Below the pieces are notes generated by a model. It ran no database searches. It was not told the origin of the DNA and was given only the letters and a program-made list of their open reading frames with translations. The position numbers were made by a program, and so were the translations under genes. A stretch of DNA of 22,574 bases from Lachnospiraceae bacterium UBA7480 (GTDB taxonomy: Bacteria; Bacillota; Clostridia; Lachnospirales; Lachnospiraceae), in NCBI GenBank assembly GCA_002479655.1, contig DLOQ01000119.1, forward strand, positions 1 to 22,574, in the 5' to 3' direction. How positions within the stretch are numbered: position 1 is the stretch's first letter; each line of letters opens with the position of its first letter. Shown here in pieces: positions 1 through 11,346 of the stretch.

Positions 1-1
1 T

Positions 2-196
2 GAGTTCAGGGAACTGGAGGCGAAGCTTGCCGAGCGGGAAGCAGAGAACGCCAAGCAGGAAACAAAACTGGCAAAATACGAAGCTAAGGATGTCGAACAG
101 GAGGCAAAAATAGCCAAGCAGGAGACAGAGTTAGCCGAGCAAAAAGCAGAGATCCAACGTTTACAGGAGAAGCTTCGTTTGGCAGGAGTAAATTAA
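2..196 (+). CDS. C-terminal end of an unidentified protein with coiled-coil tail (partial)
   Basis: An open frame enters from the left edge and ends at TAA 194-196, giving 64 residues. They are almost entirely Glu, Lys, Ala and Gln in heptad-like order, with a repeated AKQET(K/E)LA-type unit, and finish with IQRLQEKLRLAGVN. This is a charged alpha-helical coiled coil. Similar Glu/Lys-rich tails ending in a short Leu/Gly segment occur on PD-(D/E)XK-type proteins such as the Rpn and Uma2 families, but the catalytic part lies outside the window, so no function can be assigned. A rho-independent terminator follows 20 bases downstream, which supports this being the true gene end. Confidence 0.6.
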   Translation, partial: EFRELEAKLAEREAENAKQETKLAKYEAKDVEQEAKIAKQETELAEQKAEIQRLQEKLRLAGVN

Positions 197-216
197 ACTC
201 AAGAAGAATCATTTTG

Positions 217-248
217 AATCCTCGAATATTTTGTTCGGGGATTTTTAA
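217..248 (+). terminator. Rho-independent terminator after the left-edge gene
   Basis: AATCCTCGAA (217-226) pairs with TTCGGGGATT (234-243) through one G-U pair across a 7-base loop, and runs into TTTTTAAT. It separates the coiled-coil gene from the ArsR operon. Confidence 0.75.
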
Positions 249-308
249 TAGATAAATTTTCCCTAAAAAATAAGTAATTTTGCAAAGTAAAAAACATTTA
301 AAAACACA

Positions 309-337
309 TTGACAAACTTCTATATGACGCATATAAT
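309..337 (+). promoter_or_regulatory. Sigma-A promoter of the ArsR operon
   Basis: A consensus -35 TTGACA (309-314) and consensus -10 TATAAT (332-337) are separated by exactly 17 bases. The expected start of transcription is near 344, about 30 bases before the regulator's start codon. Confidence 0.88.
321..335. promoter_or_regulatory. Candidate ArsR operator inside the promoter
   Basis: TATATG-ACG-CATATA is a perfect 6-3-6 inverted repeat covering the promoter spacer and the first bases of the -10 element. A dimeric ArsR/SmtB repressor bound here would block RNA polymerase, which is the usual autoregulatory design of this family. Binding itself is inferred. Confidence 0.65.
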
Positions 338-374
338 ATCACACAGATAAACATCAATGAATTGAGGCGCATGA

Positions 375-683
375 ATGGACAATAAAAAAGTTGCAGTTAT
401 ATTTAAAGCATTTTGCGATGAAAACAGATTGCATATTTTAGGTCTTCTGAGAAATGGTGAAAGATGCGCCTGTAATATTTTGGAAGAAATGCAAATTACG
501 CAGCCGACGTTGTCACATCATATGAAGATTTTGTGTGACGCAGGTATTGTAATCGGAAGAAAAGAAGGGAAATGGATGCATTATTCCATTTCAAATGAAG
601 GCTTGAAAGAAGCAATGGTATGTTTGGAGCATTTTAGAAATGATTCTGAATGTGAAAGTGGTAAGTCGTGTTGTAAAAAGTGA
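375..683 (+). CDS. ArsR/SmtB-family metal(loid)-responsive transcriptional repressor
   Basis: This 102-residue winged-helix protein has the usual ArsR length. The recognition helix is seen in QITQPTLSHHMKIL (about 40-53), followed by a wing with GKWMHYSI (about 74-81). Cys31 and Cys33 in ERCACNILEEM match the ELCVCDL metalloid-sensing motif at the start of the DNA-binding region, and a Cys-rich tail (C93, C99, C100) may add a third ligand. In this family, arsenite, antimonite or organoarsenical binding releases the repressor from DNA. The start follows GAGG (364-367) at seven bases. An overlapping promoter-operator lies just upstream and a permease and thioredoxin-like gene follow, so it probably represses itself and that operon. 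The actual inducer is not proven. Confidence 0.9.
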   Translation: MDNKKVAVIFKAFCDENRLHILGLLRNGERCACNILEEMQITQPTLSHHMKILCDAGIVIGRKEGKWMHYSISNEGLKEAMVCLEHFRNDSECESGKSCCKK

Positions 684-774
684 CAGGCAGTAGAACTTTT
701 TCGCACGACTATTCATATGATAAATATATAGATACATTTAAATGTTTACATCTTTAAATAAATGGAGAATCACT

Positions 775-1791
775 ATGTTACAAAATGTATGGAATTTTTT
801 TCAGGACGAAGTTTTAGGAATGAAATGGCTCAATAAACTGATAGGAAGTGTTTTGGAAGCAGTTGGTCTTGATACAGGCGGCAAGGTAAGAGGAAGCATT
901 CAGTTTTTCATTTATGATATGGTGAAAATTATGGTGCTGTTAGGCGTTCTGATTTTGATGATTTCCTATATTCAAAGTTATTTTCCGCCGGAAAGAACTA
1001 AGAAGATTCTTGGCAGGTTTAAAGGGATTGGCGCAAATATAATTGCAGCTTTGCTGGGAACAGTTACACCGTTCTGCTCTTGCTCCTCCATTCCTTTATT
1101 TATTGGTTTTACCAGTGCGGGACTTCCGCTTGGTGTTACATTTTCGTTTCTCATATCTTCGCCAATGGTTGATTTGGGTTCGCTGGTGCTGCTTATGAGT
1201 ATTTTTGGCTGGAAAGTTGCTGTTGTATATGTCATTGTGGGACTTATTATTGCAGTTGTGGGCGGAACGATAATAGAAAAACTACACTTGGAGAATCAGG
1301 TGCAGGAGTTTATCAGAAATGGTCATGTTATGGATGTCCCACAGGAAGAACTTACCAAAAAGGACAGATTGAAATACGCTTGGGATCAGGTTGTTGAAAC
1401 GGCAAAAAAAGTAGCGCCTTATGTATTGGTGGGAGTAGGCATCGGAGCATTTATCCATAACTGGATACCGGAGGATATTATAGTAAAGGTATTGGGAACA
1501 GGCAATCCGTTTGGGGTAATCCTTGCTGCTATTGCGGGTGTGCCGATGTACGCAGACATTTTTGGCTGTATTCCGATTGCCGAAGCCCTGCTTGCAAAGG
1601 GCGCAAGATTAGGCGTTGTATTGTCATTTGTGATGGGGGTTACGACGCTTTCCCTGCCGTCAATTATTATGCTGAAAAAAGCAGTTAAATCTAAGCTGTT
1701 AGGAATTTTTGTGGCAATCTGTACGCTTGGCATTATTATTGTTGGATATTTCTTCAATGCTGTTCAGCCTTTTGTTTTGGGGAATTGTTAA
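775..1791 (+). CDS. ArsP-like permease (DUF318/UPF0718 family)
   Basis: This is a polytopic membrane protein of 338 residues if translation begins at 775, which has GGAG (764-767) seven bases upstream; an ATG at 742 in frame lacks such a site. It has about eight hydrophobic segments and the signature TPFCSCSSIPLFIGF around residues 98-112, with Cys101 and Cys103, then a Ser-rich LISSPMVD helix. A second conserved loop, GVPMYADIFGCIPIAEALL, holds Cys265. These are features of the permease family that includes Campylobacter ArsP, an exporter of trivalent organoarsenicals. Position directly after an ArsR regulator fits a metalloid exporter, but other members handle different soft metals, so the substrate is an inference. 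Likely cotranscribed with the genes on both sides. Confidence 0.85.
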   Translation: MLQNVWNFFQDEVLGMKWLNKLIGSVLEAVGLDTGGKVRGSIQFFIYDMVKIMVLLGVLILMISYIQSYFPPERTKKILGRFKGIGANIIAALLGTVTPFCSCSSIPLFIGFTSAGLPLGVTFSFLISSPMVDLGSLVLLMSIFGWKVAVVYVIVGLIIAVVGGTIIEKLHLENQVQEFIRNGHVMDVPQEELTKKDRLKYAWDQVVETAKKVAPYVLVGVGIGAFIHNWIPEDIIVKVLGTGNPFGVILAAIAGVPMYADIFGCIPIAEALLAKGARLGVVLSFVMGVTTLSLPSIIMLKKAVKSKLLGIFVAICTLGIIIVGYFFNAVQPFVLGNC

Positions 1792-1818
1792 GAAAAAATT
1801 TTTAAGGAGGATCAAAAA

Positions 1819-2103
1819 ATGGAATTATTTAATCTGGGAAAAAAGAAAGAGGATGTCATTCAGAACATTAAGGTGCTTGGCGCCGGCTGTAAGTCGTGCC
1901 ATGAGATGTATGAAAATACAAAAAAGGCGGTTGAAGCGGCTGGCATTGCTGTAGAAGTAGAATATGTGACAGATATGGAAAAAGTAATGACCTATGGAAT
2001 TATGAGTATGCCGGGACTCGTTGTGAATGAAAAGGTAGTATCAGCAGGTAAGGTCTTAAAGCCAGCAGATATAGAGAAATTACTTCATAAACTTGGTCAC
2101 TGA
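1819..2103 (+). CDS. Small thioredoxin-like protein (redox-active disulfide protein 2 family)
   Basis: This 94-residue protein has a thioredoxin fold pattern: a beta strand ending in GAGCKSCHEMYENTKKAV with the redox pair Cys24-Lys-Ser-Cys27, and the cis-proline loop SMPGLVVNEKVV with Pro65. The length and CxxC placement match the TM0996/MTH895 group of miniature thioredoxins, often encoded beside DUF318 permeases. AAGGAGG (1804-1810) lies eight bases before the ATG. It probably reduces or hands over a thiol-bound substrate for the adjacent permease, or keeps the permease cysteines reduced; that role is inferred from context. The gene's last seven bases overlap the end of the opposite-strand gene, and no terminator is visible between them. 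Confidence 0.85.
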   Translation: MELFNLGKKKEDVIQNIKVLGAGCKSCHEMYENTKKAVEAAGIAVEVEYVTDMEKVMTYGIMSMPGLVVNEKVVSAGKVLKPADIEKLLHKLGH

Positions 2104-2987
2104 TCCGTAGGAACAGAAAAATCTCCTTTGCGCAGCGCTCTTTCTATGGTAAACCACTCCTGTTCCGTCCAAATGCGCCCGCCCGCGGTATTGATATTCG
2201 GATGTTTTTCCAAAAGCCTTGCGACCAGTTCATCTGCAATCCCTTTTTGAACCGTTGCTATGCACCATGTACCCTGCCTGGAAATCACTGCAAGCCGCAG
2301 GGAAAATGTATGAATTCTAAGATTCCCGCCGGCGTTGCCTGCCCTGACGTTAGATACATTCGCACACTCGGAATAATATACTTTCTCAATATCTTCCCTC
2401 TTGATCACACAAAGGTTCGTATAATTTTCAAACATGATATAATCCCGCGTAAGCAGCCCGGTGCTTCCCTGCGCGCCGCCCTGACCATCCAGTGAAAAAT
2501 AAAAACTGTCCGGTGCAACCGCCTGCCTGCCAAATTCCCTGATCTCACTCTCCGGATATCTGCTTGCCTTCGCGCTCTCTCCGATCCAGTAATCCGCATT
2601 GCTCAAATTTCTTTTGATTCCGTTTATTATGCTGCGGATTCCCGCAAAGAGTAATGGCGTGCCGATGCCAAACAGGAGTGCCAGAATAACGACATCGCTT
2701 CCGCTCATCTTATAACTTCTTTTAATCGTATCCACAATGAAACCGACTGCAAGCGCAAAAACCGCCAAGCCGACCAGTGCAAAAAGCAATCCGCTGATGA
2801 TAAGTCTGAAACCGCCACTGTGCTTTGCGACCGTCTCCCAGTATCCGTCAGGATACTGTTTTCTGCGCAGCGCATCATCCATCGGCGTAAATCCGTTATT
2901 CTTACTCGGCAGTTTATTCTTAAACGCGAAAATAAGAGAAAATACAATCAGTCCGGTAAAAATTCCCATTGTAATATACGTCTTCAT
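2097..2987 (-). CDS. Unknown membrane protein
   Basis: This 296-residue protein is not recognised. Three hydrophobic segments are visible: residues about 3-22, 62-86 and 97-118. A polar loop between the first two contains PMDDALRRKQYPDGYWETVAKH. The remaining 170 or so residues look soluble and mixed alpha/beta, with DGQGGAQGSTGLLTRDYIMFEN and a C-terminal basic helix WFTIERALRKG. The start is ATG at 2985-2987 with GGGGTG (2995-3000) seven bases upstream on the minus strand. A good promoter lies at 3105-3134. The gene is convergent with the thioredoxin-like gene and shares seven bases with it. No enzymatic motif was seen. Confidence 0.75.
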   Translation of the reverse strand: MKTYITMGIFTGLIVFSLIFAFKNKLPSKNNGFTPMDDALRRKQYPDGYWETVAKHSGGFRLIISGLLFALVGLAVFALAVGFIVDTIKRSYKMSGSDVVILALLFGIGTPLLFAGIRSIINGIKRNLSNADYWIGESAKASRYPESEIREFGRQAVAPDSFYFSLDGQGGAQGSTGLLTRDYIMFENYTNLCVIKREDIEKVYYSECANVSNVRAGNAGGNLRIHTFSLRLAVISRQGTWCIATVQKGIADELVARLLEKHPNINTAGGRIWTEQEWFTIERALRKGDFSVPTDQ

Positions 2988-3004
2988 ATTTTTTCACCCC
3001 GTCT

Positions 3005-3049
3005 TTATAAAATTCCATATTCTGCTTTTATTGATAACTTTTCAGCCAT
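3005..3049 (-). CDS. Possible 14-codon leader ORF of the unknown membrane protein
   Basis: In the roughly 110-base leader of the minus-strand gene, AGGAG (3056-3060) precedes an ATG (3047-3049) by six bases, giving MAEKLSIKAEYGIL and a TAA five bases before the main gene's ribosome binding site. The spacing is ideal and the layout suggests translational coupling. However, an ORF this short can occur by chance and the peptide has no family signature. Confidence 0.3.
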   Translation of the reverse strand: MAEKLSIKAEYGIL

Positions 3050-3104
3050 ATCATGCTCCTGCGTAGATATCTTCATCATGTAACAAGTTGCGCAGTTTTC
3101 CGGA

Positions 3105-3134
3105 ATTATAACATAAATCATCACTTACAGTCAA
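3105..3134 (-). promoter_or_regulatory. Promoter of the minus-strand membrane protein gene
   Basis: On the minus strand, TTGACT (3129-3134) and TATAAT (3105-3110) are separated by 18 bases. Transcription would begin near 3098 and give a leader of about 110 bases. This is the main feature of the 285-base gap between the two divergent genes (2988-3272). Confidence 0.7.
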
Positions 3135-3233
3135 ATATTTACAAAAGGGACTCTCTTTAGATAAGCTCTTTCCTGTCAAATCTGCACGTAATGCGATTCA
3201 TCGTAATATTTGAAAAAAATGGATAAATCATAG

Positions 3234-3262
3234 TGGACATATCTGCAAAAAATGGTTATAAT
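3234..3262 (+). promoter_or_regulatory. Candidate promoter of the ATP synthase operon
   Basis: TGGACA (3234-3239) and TATAAT (3257-3262) are 17 bases apart. The predicted transcript would start near 3269, only four bases before the preferred ATG at 3273 and after the AGGA (3263-3266) that serves as its ribosome binding site. Either the message is nearly leaderless, a later start is used, or the real promoter is further upstream and this match is fortuitous. Confidence 0.45.
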
Positions 3263-3272
3263 AGGAAATATT

Positions 3273-3536
3273 ATGAGTTCAAAAAATAGGAAGAGGCAAA
3301 AGGAAAGGCAGTCAACATTACGAATGCTGACCTTAATTACACAGTTTGGAATCAATATGCTTGTTCCCATTTTTTTGTGTTTTTTCATTGGATATTATCT
3401 TGATAAAAAGATAGGCACTTCCTATCTGATGATTATCTTCTTCTTTATAGGAGCATTGGCGGGGTTTCGCAACATCTATATCTTTGCCAGACGGATGACC
3501 AAAGATGATGAGGAAGATACGGAAGACGGCAAATGA
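3273..3536 (+). CDS. atpZ: AtpZ/AtpI-family small membrane protein of the ATP synthase operon
   Basis: This 87-residue protein has a basic N-terminus (MSSKNRKRQKERQ) and two membrane helices. The pattern NMLVPIFLCFFIGYYLDKKIGTS is followed by a second helix with GALAGFRNIY and an acidic tail. This is the ATPase gene 1 (AtpZ/AtpI) family that precedes subunit a in many Firmicute operons and is linked to assembly or to Mg/Ca handling. ATG 3273 is preferred because AGGA lies six bases before it; an in-frame ATG at 3252 overlaps the promoter-like -10 and has no such site. The next gene belongs to the other AtpI family (subunit I). Confidence 0.8.
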   Translation: MSSKNRKRQKERQSTLRMLTLITQFGINMLVPIFLCFFIGYYLDKKIGTSYLMIIFFFIGALAGFRNIYIFARRMTKDDEEDTEDGK

Positions 3537-3657
3537 TAGATCATCCTGCAGACATAGCTGTGGCTGAATGAAATAGCATTAAAAAGGGATGCGTCGTTCA
3601 GACAGATCAAAAAATAAGGTTTGCAGCGCAGTGATGAAAAGCAGGACAATATAGCGA

Positions 3658-4098
3658 GTGAATATTCTAGTTGGTATATGTACAGAAAATATGGCTGCTG
3701 TTATGAAGGAAAAAATAAAGGCAAATCAGACGCTTGCGGAATTGGTCATTGGGATCCTCTGTTTTGGCGTGATTTGTCAGATCGTCGGGATCTTTTTGGC
3801 GCATGATCAGCTGGCGTATGCAGTCAGTCTCTGGATTGGGATCATTGCGGCGGTGGGCATGGTGTTTCATATGAACCATACGATCAATAAAGCGCTTTCC
3901 TGTGATGAGGGGACGGCAGAGAAGATGACCAGATCGTCATATTTTCTGCGGTATGGGTGCGCGATGATCCTGTTGGGGGTGGCTGCGGCTACCGGTTTAA
4001 CGAATCTGATAGTGATGTTTTTGGGAATTATGGGACTGAAGATCGGCGCATATCTGCAGCCGTTCATGCACAAACTGTTACAAAAATTGATCCAATAG
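3658..4098 (+). CDS. atpI: ATP synthase subunit I (AtpI, ATP-synt_I family)
   Basis: The protein is up to 146 residues, with four hydrophobic helices: about 27-48, 51-73, 93-113 and 115-135. The arrangement, with a polar loop NHTINKALSCDEGTAEK between helices 2 and 3 and a basic C-terminus, is that of subunit I, which aids assembly of the c ring in related bacteria. The start is uncertain: the GTG at 3658 has only AGGA eleven bases away, while the in-frame ATGs at 3691 and 3703 lack clear ribosome binding sites. The family-like part begins at about MKEKIKANQTLAELV (3703). It lies between atpZ and atpB and is presumably cotranscribed. Confidence 0.78.
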   Translation: MNILVGICTENMAAVMKEKIKANQTLAELVIGILCFGVICQIVGIFLAHDQLAYAVSLWIGIIAAVGMVFHMNHTINKALSCDEGTAEKMTRSSYFLRYGCAMILLGVAAATGLTNLIVMFLGIMGLKIGAYLQPFMHKLLQKLIQ

Positions 4099-4197
4099 AA
4101 AATTATGCAATAACGCCAAGCATTGATTTCGTATGTACAGGGAAAATAAACTTAAGTAAAATTGATGTAACAAAATAATGGACAAGGAGGTGAAATG

Positions 4198-5216
<1,019 letters not shown>

Positions 5217-5246
5217 GAAAAAGAGTCTGAAAGGAGGCTATGAGGC

Positions 5247-5804
5247 TTGAATACAGGAATTGGAATGCTGTTAAGCAATACAGCGGGGTATGAAAGGCTG
5301 TTTGACTTGGATTTTCAGCTGCTGTCTGATTCATTGCTGACGATTATTGCGGTATTTGTTCTTTTCCTAATTCTTTCTTACAATTTATTTAATCCGGCAA
5401 GAAAGATTTTGGAGGATCGTAAAAACAGGATCCAGAATGATATAGAGACCGCCCAGAATGACAAAGACGCTGCTCTGGCGATGAAGGAAGAGTATGAAGG
5501 CAGGCTGAAGGATGTTGATAAAGAAGTAGAACAGATCTTGAGCGAAGCCCGAAAGAAAGCGTTGGATAATGAAAATAAGATCATTGCCGAAGCCAGAAAA
5601 GAAGCGGCGGCAATTATCGAGAGGGCAAACGTAGAGGCTCAGCTGGAAAAACAGAAAGTTGTCGATGAGGTGAAGCAGGAAATGGTTGCTATCGCGTCTC
5701 TGATGGCAGGAAAAGTAGTTTCTGCCAATATTGACACAGAGATTCAGGATAGCCTGATCAATGAGACTTTGAAGGAAATAGGTGACAGCACATGGCTAAG
5801 CTAA
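5247..5804 (+). CDS. atpF: F1Fo ATP synthase subunit b
   Basis: This 185-residue peripheral stalk protein has one N-terminal membrane helix (about 30-47, LLTIIAVFVLFLILSYNLF). It is followed by a long charged coiled coil (about 50-150) full of Glu, Lys and Ala, and a short C-terminal part that meets the delta subunit. Translation appears to start at TTG 5247, since AAGGAGG (5231-5237) lies nine bases upstream. An ATG at 5240 is out of frame and too close to that site. Its last 13 bases overlap atpH, as expected for coupled stalk subunits. Confidence 0.93.
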   Translation: MNTGIGMLLSNTAGYERLFDLDFQLLSDSLLTIIAVFVLFLILSYNLFNPARKILEDRKNRIQNDIETAQNDKDAALAMKEEYEGRLKDVDKEVEQILSEARKKALDNENKIIAEARKEAAAIIERANVEAQLEKQKVVDEVKQEMVAIASLMAGKVVSANIDTEIQDSLINETLKEIGDSTWLS

Positions 5805-6340
5805 TTTCAGGAACTTATGGAGAAGCATTGTTTCAGCTGGCAGTAGAAGAACAGAAAGAAGATCAGTTTTTAGAAGAGGTGCTTTCCCTGCAGAAGGTTC
5901 TGGCTGAGAACGGTGAATTAAATGATCTGATGAACCATCCGAAGATTTCCAAAGAGGAAAAGGAGGAGGTTTTGAAGAATGTATTTCAAAACCGGCTCAG
6001 CGACGAGCTTACAGGATTTCTTGTACTGATCCTGCAGAAGGATCGTTATGGAGAGATCGATGGGATCCTTGATTTCTTTGTAGGAAAGATGAAGGAATAT
6101 AAAGGCATCGGAACTGCCTATGTGACAACGGCTGTATCCCTGAGGGACAGACAGAAAGCAGAAATAAAAGAGAGGCTGCTGGCGACGACCGCATATCGGG
6201 AGATGGAGATCTACTATGAGGAAGATAAAACTCTGATCGGCGGTATCGTCATCCGGATCGGAGACCGGGTGGTTGACAGCAGTATCCGTACAAAGCTGGA
6301 GCGGTTGACAAAGGATTTGTCAGAGCTTCAAATCAGTTAA
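5792..6340 (+). CDS. atpH: F1Fo ATP synthase subunit delta
   Basis: This 182-residue protein has the normal length for delta, the cap that ties the b stalk to the top of the alpha/beta hexamer. The N-terminal helical domain begins TYGEALFQLAVEE and includes the LMNHPKISKEEKEEVL turn. The C-terminal domain shows the conserved DKTLIGGIVIRIGDRVVDSSIRTKLERL near the end. It overlaps atpF by 13 bases, so its translation is probably coupled to subunit b. Confidence 0.95.
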   Translation: MAKLISGTYGEALFQLAVEEQKEDQFLEEVLSLQKVLAENGELNDLMNHPKISKEEKEEVLKNVFQNRLSDELTGFLVLILQKDRYGEIDGILDFFVGKMKEYKGIGTAYVTTAVSLRDRQKAEIKERLLATTAYREMEIYYEEDKTLIGGIVIRIGDRVVDSSIRTKLERLTKDLSELQIS

Positions 6341-6364
6341 GAGATGTAAAAATATAGATGATAA

Positions 6365-7891
<1,527 letters not shown>

Positions 7892-7950
7892 ATATAAAAA
7901 TATAAACCTTAGGCAGATAAAAGCTAAGAGAAAGGCATGGTTATATCATT

Positions 7951-10237
<2,287 letters not shown>

Positions 10238-10269
10238 GCCTTTGTCTTGGAAAGGAGCTGTTGGATAAG

Positions 10270-10671
10270 GTGGCGGACAATACATTTTCATTAAAAATAA
10301 TTACACCGGAACGGCTTTTCTTTGAGGGCGAAGCTGAGATGGTAGAATTTAATACAACAGAGGGTGAGATCGGTATCTATAAGAATCATGTGCCGACGAC
10401 GGTCATTATCAGTCCGGGGATCCTGACGATCACAATGTCTGGTGAGGAAAAGACGGCAGCGCTTCATGCAGGATTTGTGGAGATCCTACAGGATCAGGTG
10501 ACGATCCTTGCGGAAGCGGTAGAGTGGCCGGATGAAATTGATGAAAACCGTGCAAAATCTGCAAAGGAACGTGCAGAGAGAAGGCTGGAGTCAAAGGAAG
10601 CGGGTATTGATGAGGACCGCGCACAGATCGCTTTGATGCGTGCGTTGACCAGGATACAGACAATCAAATAA
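10270..10671 (+). CDS. atpC: F1Fo ATP synthase subunit epsilon
   Basis: This subunit, about 133 residues, regulates rotation and contacts gamma and the c ring. The N-terminal beta sandwich (SLKIITPERLFFEGEAEMVEF, TEGEIGIYKNHVPT) is followed by a C-terminal two-helix domain (ENRAKSAKERAERRLESKEA) that in the family acts as a ratchet inhibitor. Two non-ATG starts compete. TTG 10261 lies only three bases after AAGGAG (10252-10257), while GTG 10270 lies twelve after it and gives the family-like N-terminus MADNTFSLK. GTG is preferred, without certainty. It is the last canonical gene of the operon. Confidence 0.93.
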   Translation: MADNTFSLKIITPERLFFEGEAEMVEFNTTEGEIGIYKNHVPTTVIISPGILTITMSGEEKTAALHAGFVEILQDQVTILAEAVEWPDEIDENRAKSAKERAERRLESKEAGIDEDRAQIALMRALTRIQTIK

Positions 10672-10680
10672 TCGTAATGA

Positions 10681-10713
10681 AATAGCGATTGCTATGGAAT
10701 GGCGGTCGCTATT
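10681..10713 (+). other. Hairpin in the atpC-downstream spacer
   Basis: AATAGCGATTGCT (10681-10693) pairs with GGCGGTCGCTATT (10701-10713) along 13 positions, three of them G-U, across a 7-base loop. No T-run follows, so it does not look like a terminator. It may stabilise or mark a processing point in the operon message. Confidence 0.45.
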
Positions 10714-10776
10714 GTTACGCTGAAACATTTTTTCGGCATCCGCATAGAATATATCAAAGAGCTTTGGGATGTATCT

Positions 10777-11283
10777 ATGAGAGGAAATAAGATATTGCCG
10801 TTTTACATGACCTATCCCATGCCTATGGCATATGAAGATGAAGATGTCATGCTTCGGGATTTGGAATATCTGCAGCAGATGTATCCGCAGGATGCAAAAA
10901 AGTATCAAAAGAAAATTGTCACTATCTTAGACAAGATGGACTATGAAGGAAGTATGATCTATGATGATTATCCGGATCAGTTCATGCTGTATAAACTGTC
11001 AAGAGACATTACCGAGATGATCAGGAAAGATGAGATAGCAGAGACTGCAAGAACAATGGATCAACAGTCAGAAAAGCAGACCGCTGATTCCATGGAGAAC
11101 GATGTAGATGCTTCGGAAGAAGCAGATGGCGTGATGTCTCCGATCAAGAATACTATGGCACAGGAGGCGGATCTTTCTCCGGAAAGGTGGAAGCAGATAG
11201 GCGATCTGGTTCAGGTATTGCTGTTTTACGAAATCTATAAAAGAAGACATAATTCCGGACGGGGGATGCTAAAATTTTTTTAA
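10777..11283 (+). CDS. Unknown protein at the end of the ATP synthase operon
   Basis: This protein is 168 residues from ATG 10777; the frame is open from ATG 10699 but the upstream 26 codons run through a hairpin. No known domain is recognised. The first half is well ordered (NKILPFYMTYPMPMAYEDEDV, then LEYLQQMYPQDAKKYQKKI and SMIYDDYPDQFMLYKLSRDI), with many aromatic, Asp and Tyr residues. The middle (about 95-140) is acidic and probably unstructured. The end is a basic helix LVQVLLFYEIYKRRHNSG. It sits between atpC and the operon terminator, so it is probably cotranscribed with the ATP synthase. Any role in that enzyme is only a suggestion. Confidence 0.65.
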   Translation: MRGNKILPFYMTYPMPMAYEDEDVMLRDLEYLQQMYPQDAKKYQKKIVTILDKMDYEGSMIYDDYPDQFMLYKLSRDITEMIRKDEIAETARTMDQQSEKQTADSMENDVDASEEADGVMSPIKNTMAQEADLSPERWKQIGDLVQVLLFYEIYKRRHNSGRGMLKFF

Positions 11284-11288
11284 CGGTG

Positions 11289-11336
11289 AAAGGGAGCTTG
11301 CAGAGCCGGTAAGCGGTTTGCGTAGGCTCCTTTTTT
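11289..11336 (+). terminator. Strong rho-independent terminator of the ATP synthase operon
   Basis: A long rod-like hairpin pairs 11289-11308 with 11314-11334, with bulges. The outer part is AAAGGGAGCTT with AGGCTCCTTT, and the RNA ends in six T residues (11331-11336). It lies directly between the unknown gene and the methyltransferase. The ribosome binding site of the latter (GAGG, 11337-11340) touches its T-run. Confidence 0.85.
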
Positions 11337-11346
11337 GAGGTAAGAA

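Noticed and set aside
734..745. The 12-base palindrome ACATTTAAATGT before the permease as a second ArsR operator
   Set aside because: It is AT-rich, differs from the operator at 321-335, and no promoter accompanies it; chance is a sufficient explanation.
3621..3806. A 61-codon frame overlapping atpI
   Set aside because: It is out of frame with a clear four-helix AtpI protein and shows no hydrophobic or conserved pattern.
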